Shown in pieces: positions 33,480-45,700 of a DNA stretch of 64,000 nt. Every line of letters starts with the position of its first letter. Position 1 is the stretch's first letter. The notes under the pieces were generated by a model. That model was given only the letters and a program-made list of their open reading frames with translations, searched no databases and had not been told where the DNA came from. Both the position numbers and the translations under genes were made by a program. The DNA comes from Thereva unica (taxonomy: Eukaryota; Arthropoda; Insecta; Diptera; Therevidae), in assembly GCA_949987705.1 (NCBI GenBank), contig OX465285.1, positions 2,666,001 to 2,730,000 of the forward strand, in the 5' to 3' direction.

Positions 33480-35330
33480 TACAGGGTGATTTATAAGGGT
33501 TTTATACATACAAAAAATTGAAATAAATCTTTTAAAATAAATTACAAATGAAAAGATCGGGTGCTTAATTGCGACTCTAAAAATTCCCAGTTTTAGGACT
33601 TTCACCTCTTGTCGGGATAAAGTCTGGCAAAGTATGTTCTATGAGAAGATCAACGTCCTGATAACGCTGGTCTGGTGTAAGAAATTAGGCGATAAAGACT
33701 ACTTTATGCTTTTTATCCTACAAGAACTTCGCCGTTAATCCTACTTGAAACTTTCTCAGCTGCAGACAAGTCATCTGACACCAAAAAAAGTCGAGTTTTC
33801 AGTCACATCATGACTATAACCGAATGTCAGCAGCAAAACACTAATTGAATGAGGCACTTTCGTCATCAGCCACCGACGACGACACAAGCTCAACCGAATT
33901 CCCATTAATCCGATTCCATAAACATAAAAATTCTACTAAAAGAATTCTACCACCAGCAAAAATTCGAGGAGTAGTAGCCAAGAAGCCACAGAGCAAGGAC
34001 CAAGGACCAAACTAAGGGGACTTCATCAAAATAAAACTCATCACATCCCCATGAGTAAAGGGATGCCATTGCAAGTCGTCGTAACTGCATAATTAATTAA
34101 GAGTTTGTCAAGAAAGGGTCCGGCTTTTATTAAACATGCTACAAAAGAGAACGGAAACAGAACAAAACGTGCCATCAATTTTCGGTGGATATTAGGGACA
34201 TAAAAACCCCACAAAATAGCACACCCTCAACCCCCCTCGGTCCGGAAAGATTCTGTGCGCCCTTGTATAACATATATGTACGCCTAAGGATCCATGGAGA
34301 AGGGGTGGAATGGGTCGAGGTGGACTGGATAACCGCATATACAACCCCCCTCCACCCAGAAGGAAAATTTCCAAGGGCTGGGGTAAATTCTCAGGGAATT
34401 AATTATGGACAAGTTTCATTTTATGGGTGGGAAAATGCTTGCATCCCTTGCGAGTTTGAACAACAGAATAATTTGCACTGGACTAGGACTCCATCTTCCT
34501 AAACATTTGACCGGGGGGGATTGATGATCCGTACTTTCTGGTTCTACCCCCATGAATGCTACAATGGTTACTGTAACCATTTGTGCCAATTGGGTCTCAA
34601 ATTGTTTATTCAAGGTCATGCTGGGTATATACTTACTTAAGGGTAAAGATTCTTGGCTGTAGTAAAATAGAGCGAGAGCGAGAGTGAGAGAGCTGGCGAG
34701 AGATAAGGGATGAAATCCTTTCGATTTTTTAAGCTTGTATTAAAGCGGATTGAGAATTTATTTTTCAACTGGGGAAGTTTTTTCCGGGAGATGAATATAT
34801 CAGCTTTAATGCGGTGGAAAATTTGTGAAGTGGTTGTTAAGAGGGGAATATATTAATATTTTATTGGGTCAGTTCATAAATAATGCGGTGTTTCGAAATG
34901 CATGAACTGGAGGGGGTTACACTACCTGCATCAGCTTGCTACATGAACAGGTAGTAATTTTACCTTGTTCTTATTCTTCAGGCAAAGTTTGAAGTTTATA
35001 GTGCAGTTTTAGGTAGGTAGCTTTTCCGCCCCTTACATAGCACCACATTACTTTGTGACGACCTTCTTTAGCCTGGGGTTTCGGGGTGCCTCTGCTGTTT
35101 ACCCACTGTCTGCGCTTAAAATGTTGGTACATGGTGGAGTTTTCATCGACAGCCACAATTCGGTCCAAAAAAGGACATTGGTGAGATGCGATATTAAAGA
35201 AGAGCACACAATCACTCTCTGCGCCCGATTAGACTCCGAAAGTTAGTAAAGGACCCAGATTGTTGGATATCTCGATTGCATGAAGGTATCGATGAATGAC
35301 CAAAGCGCCAAGCTTCTCCGCTAGTTTATC
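33480..35330. other. No gene seen
   Basis: Mixed AT-rich sequence. GA-rich GAGCGAGAGCGAGAGTGAGA at 34671-34691. A 105-codon frame at 34185-34502 has no recognisable domain. Confidence 0.4.
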
Positions 35331-35415
35331 AAAGCTGCTGGACAAAACCAGATATTCTCGTCTCGCCTTCAGAACGGCCTGAAACAAATCCTTCCGCTGC
35401 CACCAATTCGGGACA

Positions 35416-35500
35416 GGGGTGGTAGCAAGTAAGTTGTTTCAATCGACCTCTTCATACAAAAATGCAAGGTCGATTGAAGAAATTTACGTGCTACCACCCC
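35416..35500. repeat. 34-bp imperfect palindrome (hairpin)
   Basis: GGGGTGGTAGCAAGTAAGTT...ATCGACCT (35416-35449) and its inverse AGGTCGATTGAAGAAATTTA...CCACCCC (35467-35500) match at 30 of 34 positions around a 17-bp loop. The left arm resembles LINE sequence at 5955-5990. Confidence 0.8.
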
Positions 35501-35689
35501 AGATTTGCGAGGGTTTAGACAAGTATGTAAAGGAGGGTCTTGCAGCGGACCCACTCCATCCATTTAATGGCGCTCCAACCCAACCAAACTTAACCAAACC
35601 TTGGCATCCTCTAAAGTATTCCTCCAAGTATAACGGTCTCCTGCAGCTTGTCTCTAGTTTTGGCCATCACAGAGCACACGGACACTCCA

Positions 35690-36540
35690 ATCATATACTA
35701 GTTTACTTGAACCGATTATAACCCTCTGACTGTGCCATTGGTTACCCAAGACTCCCGAATAACAGCAAGGGTAATATGCTTATGCGGAGGATCGTCGTTT
35801 CGTATGGTGCAAGTTCACTTGGAGTGCTCTCATGGCGTTTGACAAACCCGATCTTCTTGGCCTGTACCCTGACCCTGATTTACCCCTTGCTTCGACTTCG
35901 GGGCCCCCAGGCGTCTTCTTTCTCCGTGTCACTGCCAGCTTCGCCATAGGCTCCTTGACGCTTACTTTAGCTGTTAGAGACGTTGGTTACGGTAGCACTC
36001 AGCGGACAGTAACCTCAAATGACATGAAGTCAGAGGGAAAGTACTTTCATCCACCAGAGTGACATCATGATCACTTTTGCCCCTAATATCAGAGACGTTC
36101 TGTGCTCTGCTCGGTGAGGGTTTGAGCAGATCAGCAGTGGCCAGCCTCTTCTTTGGAAGCTTCCTTCGAAAGCCGCCTTGACTTCACAGCCTGGCTTATT
36201 ATTAACGACTTGATCACCTCCTGCAATTGTGCAAGCGGCTGGCTGACCATATCCGTTAAGAAGAGGCCAAGCCCTTGGTGTCTTGGTCCTCTTCTGTTCT
36301 GGTCGCTCGGAATTTCCCTCTCGGAGCGATCTCTTTTCAGCTCAGTTTTTCTGGAGTGCGAGTTTTTTTAAGGCCAGTCCTTCGATAGTCCTTTTGCCTG
36401 TGCTTCTTGAAAGTATTTTATTTGGCGGTTTGTCAAGCTCCATCTTTTCCAACCCACGAGAAATGGCTGTAGCTTCAGACATAATCGAGCACCCATCGGC
36501 TGAGTTTGCGCTACAGGCGGGGCCTGGGTGAAAAGACTAG
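35690..36540 (-). pseudogene. LINE: ORF1 tail and endonuclease start
   Basis: The minus strand shows a basic ORF1-like stretch (36540-35840, ending RKKTPGGPEVEARGKSGSGY-like residues) followed by MRALQVNLHHTK at 35835, the typical opening of an R1/LOA-type ORF2 endonuclease. Both frames contain stops. Confidence 0.6.
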
Positions 36541-36913
36541 AGTCTCAGGAAAGGCCCTTTATACTGTGTCGACAATCTATTTTCTTCGTATAGAGCGCAA
36601 TGTCGAACAGCAGCTCTAGTCGGGAAGGAAGGAACTGCCACAACCTACCCGCGATATTTTTAGTTCACCTACTCCCAACCATTACTATCGCGACTCTGAC
36701 ATCGGGGCAACGAGAAACAACTCGCTGGAGTGTTATGCCTCCTGAAAGGAGTTGAGTCTCATCAACCAACTGATGATATGCGATTTGGTGGAGCGGGGAG
36801 GGCTAAGGGAAGCTATGATAGGATGAATCAGGAATTTAAAGAGGGAAGAGGAAAGATGGAAATTGATGTATGTGGGAAAGTGGGAAAGTGTAAAAGGCGA
36901 AGGACCGTGGGGC

Positions 36914-36985
36914 TGCCGGGGTTTCGAACTCGAGACTCCTGGGATGGTAGCTAGCCGCCTTACTCCCTAGGCTACCCCCCCTCAG
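36914..36985 (-). repeat. tRNA-derived SINE head
   Basis: The minus strand reads GTAGCCTAGGGAGTAAGGCG (A box-like) and GAGTTCGAAACCCCGGC (B box, GTTCGAAAC), 30-odd bases apart, as in a tRNA gene. The cloverleaf is not fully paired. The same layout at 40026-40090 marks it as a SINE rather than a tRNA gene. The body probably extends leftwards to about 36780. Confidence 0.65.
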
Positions 36986-36989
36986 GCAG

Positions 36990-38350
36990 TCGTCACAATT
37001 GATTAGCTTAAAACTGTCGGAGCTGAGTCAAGCTCATTGCTTTTTTTTATCCATAGTTGGACTCAGGAGTATTTGGGAATGCTAATTGAAACTGGAGGAC
37101 GTCAGACCAAGCATGGTCATTATCACTTTTGTTATCAATTTCTATTGAATTTTGGTTCTTCAAAACCATTTAAAAGCCACGAGTGGAATATTCAGTCACC
37201 TACCAAAAAAGATAGCAAATTCTGCTACCACATTCCCTTCGCATACCTACGAACACACATTTTAGCAACGAACCAATTAAAAGTGATTACCTGATGAAGT
37301 ATTTTTTTTGCGGTTTAAAAAAACATTGAGTACCTAGCAGCTTAAAGTGTACAAATGAAAACTGTATCTTCTCTATAGGATATGTATAATGAACGTATAC
37401 GACCAACTCCATGTTGAAAAAGTACTTAACGGAACTTTACATGTTTTCATAGTGGTCAGACCAGCGATTTCCTGGGTATTTTTACATGGAACGAATTTTG
37501 ATCGATAAACTCTAAAAATATCTGAAAATTGCACCACTTTTTCATTTCCACATTACCACCACTCCATGCACTTTGATTGTGAGCATCAAAATAGTTAACC
37601 AGTGGAAATATACCGGAAAAAATTTCTCGGTATTTCTAAAGTGATATATTCATGCATTTCAGTCCCCTTCCCAATTCATCAAATCAATAACATAAATCAT
37701 CATCGTCTTTTGGGTATGGAAACCATCTATTTCCTGGTATAGTATAAAATTGCCCAATATGAAAACTAAGCACATTTCATTTTAGATAATCAGATTACTT
37801 TGCTGGGTGCTTACACAGACGAAGCAATCGGAAATTTCGATCCATAAATGGTCATAATTTGCTTTTGTCTCGTCGATGCGTAGTCAAGGATTTCGTTTGC
37901 TTTGTTGATTAGATACGTTCAAGATTAGGCCAAGTTGATTACTTAGTTGAGAGATATGGCTTTCTTGGAAAAATATGCTTGGGGTATGACTTGAGCAATA
38001 TTAACTAAATTGAAAATCAATTTTGAGTTATTTCGTAATGAAAGATTATTACACAGGCGATATTCTGTGCAATTGTACTGAAGAAATAGTGTAATGTTTT
38101 TTTTTAATAAATACCTCAAACAAAGCGATGCATATTTTATAACATAGTTGGCCAAACTACATTACTAATAGACTAAGACGGAGGCGCTTCCCATACCTTA
38201 CGTCAAAGTCCACCTCGCGTCTCTACGATTGTTCGTCTAAACAAAACCTATCAGCAGCCGGCCGCTTTATAAACTCAGCAAATACACCCTAGATCACCAT
38301 GTTATAACAACTGTGTAAAATCCAAAAATTTAGCCACGATTTTCCTGGTA
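36990..38350. other. No gene seen
   Basis: AT-rich, short frames only. Poly-T at 38096-38104. No support for any feature. Confidence 0.45.
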
Positions 38351-38360
38351 AAAGTTGATC

Positions 38361-39230
38361 CACACATATCCGTGACCCGACGGCGACTTCAGTACCGGCA
38401 CATCCGTGAAGAAAATATCGGCACGATGTAATTTCACGGAAGCAAATTGGGTGCGATATGTTTCCACACATACGATGCAGTGGGAAACCGACGTTCTCAG
38501 TACCCCTCAGGCGTCCGTGAAAATAGCAAAAAATACCGCTGCCACCGATATTTTGAATTCATATCGGACGTGGAACAAATGTTTTTTAACTTGAACAGAA
38601 AATTTTATTAGAATTCAACAGGAAACGTGGACGCAACGAGTTTTGATCGGTCAATCGGCTCATAATCGACAGTTTTGATTGTCCTTACGTAAAACCGTGC
38701 CATTACGTAAAGTTTATTTTAAATACACTCAAACCGGTTTCTGTCTTTTTGAGCGATTTTTGTACGGAATAACAAGCAAAAAATGTAAAGATTACTTCGT
38801 TGTTTGAATGCCCAAATGCATTTAATCCTCTTACTAGTTACATGTGTACAGACTCGTGTGAATCAACTTCTCGACTTCGTTTTAGCAAATCACTAAATGC
38901 ATTTTAGCTCATTCGTAGTTTAGTTTCGTAATCCACAAATCCTCAATATAAATTGGAAAGACTCCTTCCGTTCTCTTCTACGCACGAAATGAACCCACTC
39001 TATTTTTTATTCTTTTCCTCTTGGTCTAAGAGTAGCAAGATACTAAACGATAAATTCTGATGAACTTGATATCACTGTTCAAATTTTAAAACTAAAAAGT
39101 ATTTACAGATGCCATTGAACATTGAATATTGATACAGAAAAGGCGGTGCTGCGTGGATATCAGTGAAAAATTTATCACGGAAGCCACTGACACGGAAAGC
39201 GTCGGTGGCGTGCCGTCACGGATATGAGTG
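38361..39230 (+). mobile_element. CATATCCGTGACG TIR element, long copy
   Basis: 870 bp, ends CACACATATCCGTGAC and GTCACGGATATGAGTG (inverted, 15 of 16), flanked by AGTTGATC and AATCGATC (6 of 8 matching), compatible with an old 8-bp target duplication. Subterminal CATCCGTGAA/TTCACGGAT repeats are present. No transposase frame. Family relative at 28115-28605. Confidence 0.75.
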
Positions 39231-39699
39231 AATCGATCTTAATTGCTCAATTTTAACCGATTTGACGGAAGAGTATTGAACCCGATCAAACATGTTTGCT
39301 TTCCTGTAATTTCCATCCCAAACCGCTCCAAATGCTTGGACTTTTATCTGGAACTGTCTTTCGCAATCGGTGTTTTAACATCTCACAGTTCAAACGCAAG
39401 GTCTATCGACATGCATTCACTGTCTTCAGACCCTTAACCTATCATTTGTCATTTATCTTTCCGCTTAAGCTTACTACTAGACATTGAACCTTTACTTGAA
39501 CTACAAGATAGACTAGTAGTACCAAGTGTGACTCCTAAGCTTCACCCTACCACGACAAGCCCTCAGGGATAAAGTCCCCTTGTACTGTCGACGGCTCTAT
39601 TCATTAACTGCATTGTCACACAGCAAGCTGGGATCGAAAAGATAGTAGAACGAGTGAAAGAATTGATAACGCCAACGTTTGGTTTTATTCTACCGACTG

Positions 39700-39800
39700 C
39701 CATCCAATACTACAGTGGCTTCGGCGATCGAGCAGGAGATTATTTCTTTGCTATTATGCTTAGAGATGGCAAAAGAGCTTGGTTCTTTGGTTAAAATAGC
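39700..39800. repeat. Short repeat shared with 61115-61205
   Basis: TCCAATACTACAG...TCGAGCAGGAGAT, CTTTGCTATTATG matches TCCAATACTACAG...TCGAACAGGAGAT, CTTTGCTTATTATG at 61120-61175, just left of the satellite. Confidence 0.5.
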
Positions 39801-40025
39801 GAGACCCATAAACTCTGTGCTGACCTCCAATTTACACCATTTTGACACCACTTATTCTCATGTGCCTATGACTATGACCAAATGAACTGTGCCAGGACTT
39901 GGCCATTCTAACTGCATGGTCTCCTATCGATCAAGTTATGACAAAAGAGAGAGGGCAGGAAATTTTTGTAGAGAGGGAAGTAAAAAAGAAGGAATATTTT
40001 CTATATCGGAGAACTGGAAAGGCAA

Positions 40026-40090
40026 GGGTGGATTCGAACCATGAACCTTTGGCATGGTAGTTGAGCACCTTAAGCTAAGCAAGCTTTGCT
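40026..40090 (-). repeat. tRNA-derived SINE head, second copy
   Basis: The minus strand reads GCTTAGCTTAAGGTGCTCAA, CTACCATGCC and ATGGTTCGAATCCACCC (a perfect B box core GGTTCGAATCC). It shares ACTACCAT/CTACCATCCC with the 36.9 kb copy. The AG-rich body lies at 39935-40020. Confidence 0.65.
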
Positions 40091-40114
40091 AATGTATAAA
40101 TTCATAGTGTAGAG

Positions 40115-40261
40115 TAGTGATGGGCAAACGCAAGAACAAGACAGGAGTAGCCCAGTCTTGTTCTTGTTCTGGCAAGCATAACTAAGTCTTGTTCTTGGTC
40201 TTGCTAAATGTGCAAGAACAAGTCAACACTGCAAGAACAAGACCATTTTTGTTCATCACTA
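40115..40261. mobile_element. Small hAT-like MITE with exact 8-bp target duplication
   Basis: 147 bp, ends TAGTGATGGGCAAA and TTTGTTCATCACTA, flanked by identical GTGTAGAG octamers (40107-40114 and 40262-40269). The interior is rich in CTTGTTCTTG/CAAGAACAAG and shares TCTTGCTAAATGTGCAAGAA with the copies at the window start. No ORF. The exact duplication indicates a fairly recent insertion, made by a hAT transposase supplied elsewhere. Confidence 0.92.
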
Positions 40262-40269
40262 GTGTAGAG

Positions 40270-41760
40270 AAATGTCTTCAATTTAGTTTGGAGTATTTTC
40301 CAAGGTTTTAATGTGCTAGGCAACTCTGTTCAATCGTTAAATCGGCATATTGTAATCTGTCTGATAATGCAATCATCATTCTAGATATTATATAAACAAA
40401 AAACCAAAAATAATGTTTATTGAACTAATTATAATAAATTAACGCAGGATAATTGCATGTGTACGTGAACACGTCACTAGCCAGTAATAAAATAACTTCC
40501 CGATTACCAATTATTAAAACACACGTTTTATAAACATAATTCCGCTTCATTAGCAATTTGGCCTCGATGTTAATAGGACATCCTGTTCCCCCACCCCGTC
40601 TACCAATTCACGTTCAAATACATAAATAAATTTTTTTAATTTAATTATTTATTTACACACAACACACCGATACACATAAAATTCATAAAAGTCCTGCGAG
40701 CGCACCGAAAAATCATAATCATGCCGCTCGATTTTTGTTTGTTATGTGTGTATGTGTATAGGTGTATTTGTTTCAGAGCAGATCCGCTCATCCCTTTTTT
40801 TCCAGTCAGGACGAAAAATTCCTGTCAGGCATGTTTACTCCTCGTACAGGACAAAAACGGTTTAACAGCCGTAGACCCCCATATTGACTTGACAATTTTT
40901 TTAAATTTATGATTGTTTTCGCCACCGAAGTGAGGCGCCCGAAATTTGTTATGAAAACAATTAATAATGATTTCGCACGGCAGAAATGCCGATAATTAAT
41001 ATTACGCAAAATTCGCTTTTTACCCGCTGATCATAAATTTCAATTGCACACCTGAAGTTGACAGGTTGTTGTTAAGTGATTTTGTACAATGTAAAAGATG
41101 AATGACTGCAAAACAACAACAAAAAAACGAACGCCATGAGAAGAAAATTAGATGAAATACGAAAATTTTTGGGGGATTTTTTTTGTCATGGTTAAATGAG
41201 TTGAAGGGTAAGGGTTTTTTTTTAATTAATTAAAAAAAATCTTCTGTTTTTGGGGGTAAAAAATTGGAGTTCCATAACCACCTGGAGTCTTCCTTTTAAT
41301 ACAGAAATCGTTGAGGCTGAATTAAAAGTCAGCCGAGGTCAGATTACTCGAGATCAACCGAGAATATTGGCATTTTGGTGGATTGATCCAGACATGACTG
41401 ACAGATTTTTGTCAGTTGAACCATTCAGGATAATATTTCTTCCTAGGTACTTATGGGACTACACCCTTGGCCTCCTCTAAAGATTTCCTCCGGCTGTCAT
41501 GGACTATGCAGTACGAGACAGAAATAAAATTCATTTCAAACCTCCAGCCAGCAAAAGCTCCCTTCACATCATGGACACAAACCCCATTTCGTACCTCCAG
41601 GCACGAAAAGCCCATCCCGCCATGGGCATAACCACCCTGTCCCCCTTTTATTTTCAATATAAGTAGTGAAAAAAGGGGTTAGAAATCTTCTTCTCATAAA
41701 CTACTGTCTAATCCTGATATACGCAGAAACAGTGTAAAGTTTATAACAAAATTTTGGTGG
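40270..41760. promoter_or_regulatory. Candidate regulatory non-coding DNA
   Basis: Free of recognisable repeats. 40900-41060 has balanced composition with clustered homeodomain-type cores (ACAATTAATAATGA, GATAATTAATATTA) next to an imperfect inverted CGGCAGAAATGCCG. This is the look of an insect enhancer, but conservation cannot be checked here. Confidence 0.2.
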
Positions 41761-42109
41761 CAGCGGTGGGATTCGTTACTATACATAAATATATGGGTTG
41801 TCTTGAATATAGGTCCCTTAGTCACGATGCAGAGTGAAAGTGGGATTGGTAAGCTGGCGAATTACCCAGTACTGCGACCTATTGGATTTGGTGTATTGTG
41901 CCAACCCCAAAGAGGAACCGATCTTTCTGCCAATCTCACCGACATCCGAAAATCGAAGCACAGAACCATTTGTCGAAGTCCACAGTGGCAGAAATGGTAT
42001 CGGATAATGAAAGCATTGGCTGCAGGTTAAGTTTCTTGAGAATCAACTGGTCATCCGTAAGCTCTCCTGGCGTAAAACAGAATGGCCCTCGTAGGTGCAA
42101 TGCCCCGCC

Positions 42110-42665
42110 AGAAACCACTAACTTGAAAAAGCGCAAAGAGAGGGTTTTTTGGCCTGAAGGGAACTCTCGATATATTTCTGTAGCACGTGGATGGCAGTAT
42201 CTGTTAATCTGCCTGGTCGGTAGGCAAATTGCAAGCAGTGGTATGGGTTCGTTATGAGACCTTCCCTAATATGTCTGTCTAAAGCGTTTTCTATCGTTTT
42301 CAAGAGAAAGGGGGAGAAGCTGATGAATCGATTGAATTTTGCTTCCATGTACGATCTTCTCCTCGATTCAGGGATAAGGAACATTCCCAGATCTTTAGAG
42401 CATTCCAGAATATGAGTCAACACAAAGCTATCCCGGAATAGTTGCGCATTAGTAGGTCCTTGTCCGAGCAGCTCTGAAAAAGAGCCGGGAAGTTCTGGTC
42501 TTTTCCAGCAGCCTTCGTGCTAGTTCGTAAGACTAGATAACCGGGGAAATGAGTCCTTATTAATAGATCCCTAGTATTCCTGATGTTCTCCGAAATGCAT
42601 CCCTCAAGGGTCTTGAGGGAGGCAATGCCATTTGAGTGATCCTTACACAAGTTTCGTTTGTTCAA
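42110..42665 (-). pseudogene. LINE reverse transcriptase relic, longest copy
   Basis: The minus strand carries about 180 residues in two frames. First come TSTKAAGKDQNFPALFQS (family K-APG-DGI-PALLQ) and LTHILECSKDLGMFLIPESRRRSY. Then follow FNRFISFSPFLLKTIENALD (family FRPISL-SFLLK--E), RHIREGLI, LQFAYRPGRLTDTAIH. It stops just before the first catalytic Asp block. LOA/R1-like. Confidence 0.85.
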
Positions 42666-42676
42666 ATAATGTCAAG

Positions 42677-42740
42677 TAGATGGCGCACTATTATGCTATT
42701 TGAAAATTTGAATGTTCAAACAATCGCGGATAGATGGCGA
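42677..42740. promoter_or_regulatory. Paired TAGATGGCG motifs, CTCF-like
   Basis: TAGATGGCGC (42677-42686) and TAGATGGCGA (42731-42740), each preceded by TGTTCAAA(T/C)AAT, are 54 bp apart. The first fits the insect CTCF core YAGRKGGCGC as I recall it. It may be an insulator or only a small tandem duplication. Confidence 0.25.
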
Positions 42741-42769
42741 CACATTACAATATTCACTGAAATCAAGCT

Positions 42770-45700
42770 AACAGACGGGAAATTCTTCATCCTTCGTGGC
42801 TGAAAAGAGTTTTCAAGTGATCGTTGACAGGTTACAAGATGATAGCCGAGTTAATAATAAATGGGTTTACATTGTTTAACTCAAATTAAGAAAATGTGCG
42901 CGGTAACCAAAGTCTCTACATAGTAATTGAACGGCGCTCCCACCTTTACCGACCTACCTTCGTATAATTAAGGCCATCAGTACTATGGCGTTGCCATTTA
43001 AATTCTTCGCAATGTTACAGCTACTAAAATTCCCACAATTCAAATTACAATTATTTGTCATAACGTCTCGCGCCATACACAATAATTGTGAGCAGCAGAT
43101 AAATATTGTAATGGGGGCTGTCTCTCTCCCTCCGCCCTTAAGCGCCGGGCATCGTTATTTCATTTTAACTTTACACCAGCAAAGTGTAGGAGCGTTCACA
43201 ACTGAAAAATGCTGGCAATCCCCAGAACAAAGCAATTCCTCGCGCCATGGCCAAAAAGGACATGAATGGCGTCCCGCAGAGCACGTTAATCTGACCTCAT
43301 TACTTGTATATGATTTCAAAAGCAGCCGCACCAAAACTGTAATTGCTGGCAGGGTCATTAAGAGAGTACACTCGGCTGGCGGTAGGGTGCGCTGGAATGG
43401 TGGAATGGGCACGAAAAAGAAGATGGCCGTTGTGCGCTTTTTAAATGTCCGCCAGAGCTTTATGCCCTAATTTTCAAATTAATTTAAAACTGAAAGTAAC
43501 CTGCTAAAGTCAGAGCGCCCCGCACAGAACCAACAGAATAGAGAACCAGGGTTGGAGCAATTCTAGAAATTACGGCGGGGGGAAAGGATGTACACACACA
43601 AAGGACGAATGGAATTGAAAGTACTTGAAGGCGTGCAACTCAACGTGGTGGCAGCGATGGAATTCGTTCTTCTCTTCAACGGGTTGAAGGAAAAAACATC
43701 CTTTTCACTGATTTTGAAAGAAAGGCTTCAGCGGCAGCAAACGGGGCAGGAATTTCATTCTCAGATATGTATCTTAGCCTCGGTAAGGAGCGCCAGGATG
43801 GGGGATGTTGTTCCGAACTAATCCCTTGGAGCTCGCGGCTTTAGGGCTGTGTTCCCATTAATGTTGGGATTTTAGGGAGTCCTGGAGCCGCGGGTACTGA
43901 AAAGCATTTCCTGCTTTTGTGGGGGCGCTGTTCTGGGACCACCCGCTGGTTCTGGCACCTGGATTGATGTTATGATAATTACTACAATTCCGAAATGCCA
44001 CCCCTGCTGGAGCATATCTCTCTGCGGAGGATGATAGTCATGGGGAGCAAGCCACTTTACCGTCAACAGCCAATCGAGACGATTTTATGAAGCGCGGGGA
44101 TAAAGTACGTGAGATATCAAAGTATATCCCTGGGCATGGTAGAGAACCTCGACAGTAGATGGGGACCTGACGATATCGTTATTGTTTTCGACGTTGATCT
44201 ATGTCCACTTATAATTAAAACGGGGTGCACGGGGGCGGCGGAGGGCAGATGTCGATGTTGCGGGGAAAATCGCCAAGGAAGAAAGAACAAAAAAAAAAAA
44301 ACTAAATAAATAAGTCGGACGGTATCCATCGGTCTAAATGAATTTTTCTACGGATGCGGCTGACATTTTCATGCTGAATGAGGCACAGATACCCGGCATC
44401 CCGGAAAAATGAGGTCGGTCCTTCTTGATAGCTCAATTTCCCTTTTTATGACCATCAGTACGTGATGGAAAACCAACATCAATATAGGCTACTGGATAAT
44501 ATACATATATGCACATATATATATCGCAGAATCTTTTTTCCTACCCTCCAGACTCCCGGAGAGAATGTGCTATCATGCGGCCGTAGTAGCGCCTGGCAGG
44601 AGTTCTTTCTGGCTGGTACCCAGAACGCCAGCTTATATAGCTTTGCTGGGTTTCCTTCCAGCTGAATTGCTGAGTATGATTTATGACCAGGCATATGTGA
44701 ACAGGCGGCCGTATTGATTTTGCATGCGGAATTACATTGTCAGAGGCAAGCAGCACTCATAAAGTGCCTGGACCTAATTTGCTCTCGCTACAACGTGTAT
44801 TTGCTAGAGACGCCATGCCACATACCATATTCGGTCATCTTCACGAGAGCGTTTCCTTTTTTCCTCGTCCTTGTGCTATTATGACATGATTTTATGTGTT
44901 CCATAATGTGGTAGTTGTTCCGAGGGGGCTGGGAGCTGTGATGTATATCCCTCGTAGATGTTGAATATTTTTTGTTTTCTATTCCGGACGTGGGGGCGGA
45001 TTAGTTGATCCCCGATATACACGGATACCACCCCTCCACCCCCACAAAGAACAGGCAAAACTTGCTGAAATTAAAGTGTTTTTTATTATAATAAAAAGAA
45101 AAACGATCAGCTTCTCTGCCGTTTTCCGCTTAGTCGTCGAACGCACAAAATATACACACCGAACCAGGAAAAAACCAACCAGGAGAAGAAATGTGAAACT
45201 TCTTCGTTTTTTTTTCTTCTTATATTGAATATAAAGTAGTTAAGTTTTGCCAGAGATGATGAAAAAGGCATTGGCCCTTAGTTGCGAAAATTGTGCCCTG
45301 GGACAAATAAGAGCCGGAAGCTATACTCAAGGAAAAGGTCCTTCCGGATGATTGAGTACTATATGAAAAAGATTATAAAGGTCCGGTAATCTTTTCTTTC
45401 TTTATTTTTTTATTTTTTTTTTACTTTTTCACATTTTTTTTCGTCTTCTTCTTTGAATTAGATATTCATGTTAAATTCTAGTTGTGTGGATATTTTCATA
45501 GGAATACAGAATGCCAAAAAAAAGGAGCATTAAGATGCGTAGAATATTTTCCGGAGGATGGATTTTATATATACGTTCACTTTTTCTTTGGCATTCAGGA
45601 TATGTATATGGACTTGAGGGTGTACCTCCTCTACCTACGTTTCATATAGGAGCAGATTGAACGGACAGAGAGGGGTCGAATTTTTTTTTGTAAGATACTA

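Noticed and set aside
36914..36985. Functional tRNA gene on the minus strand
   Set aside because: Stems do not pair well, and a related copy at 40026 shows that it is a SINE head.
42985..43470. 161-codon open frame
   Set aside because: No domain, opposed by another frame, no splice context. More likely non-coding.
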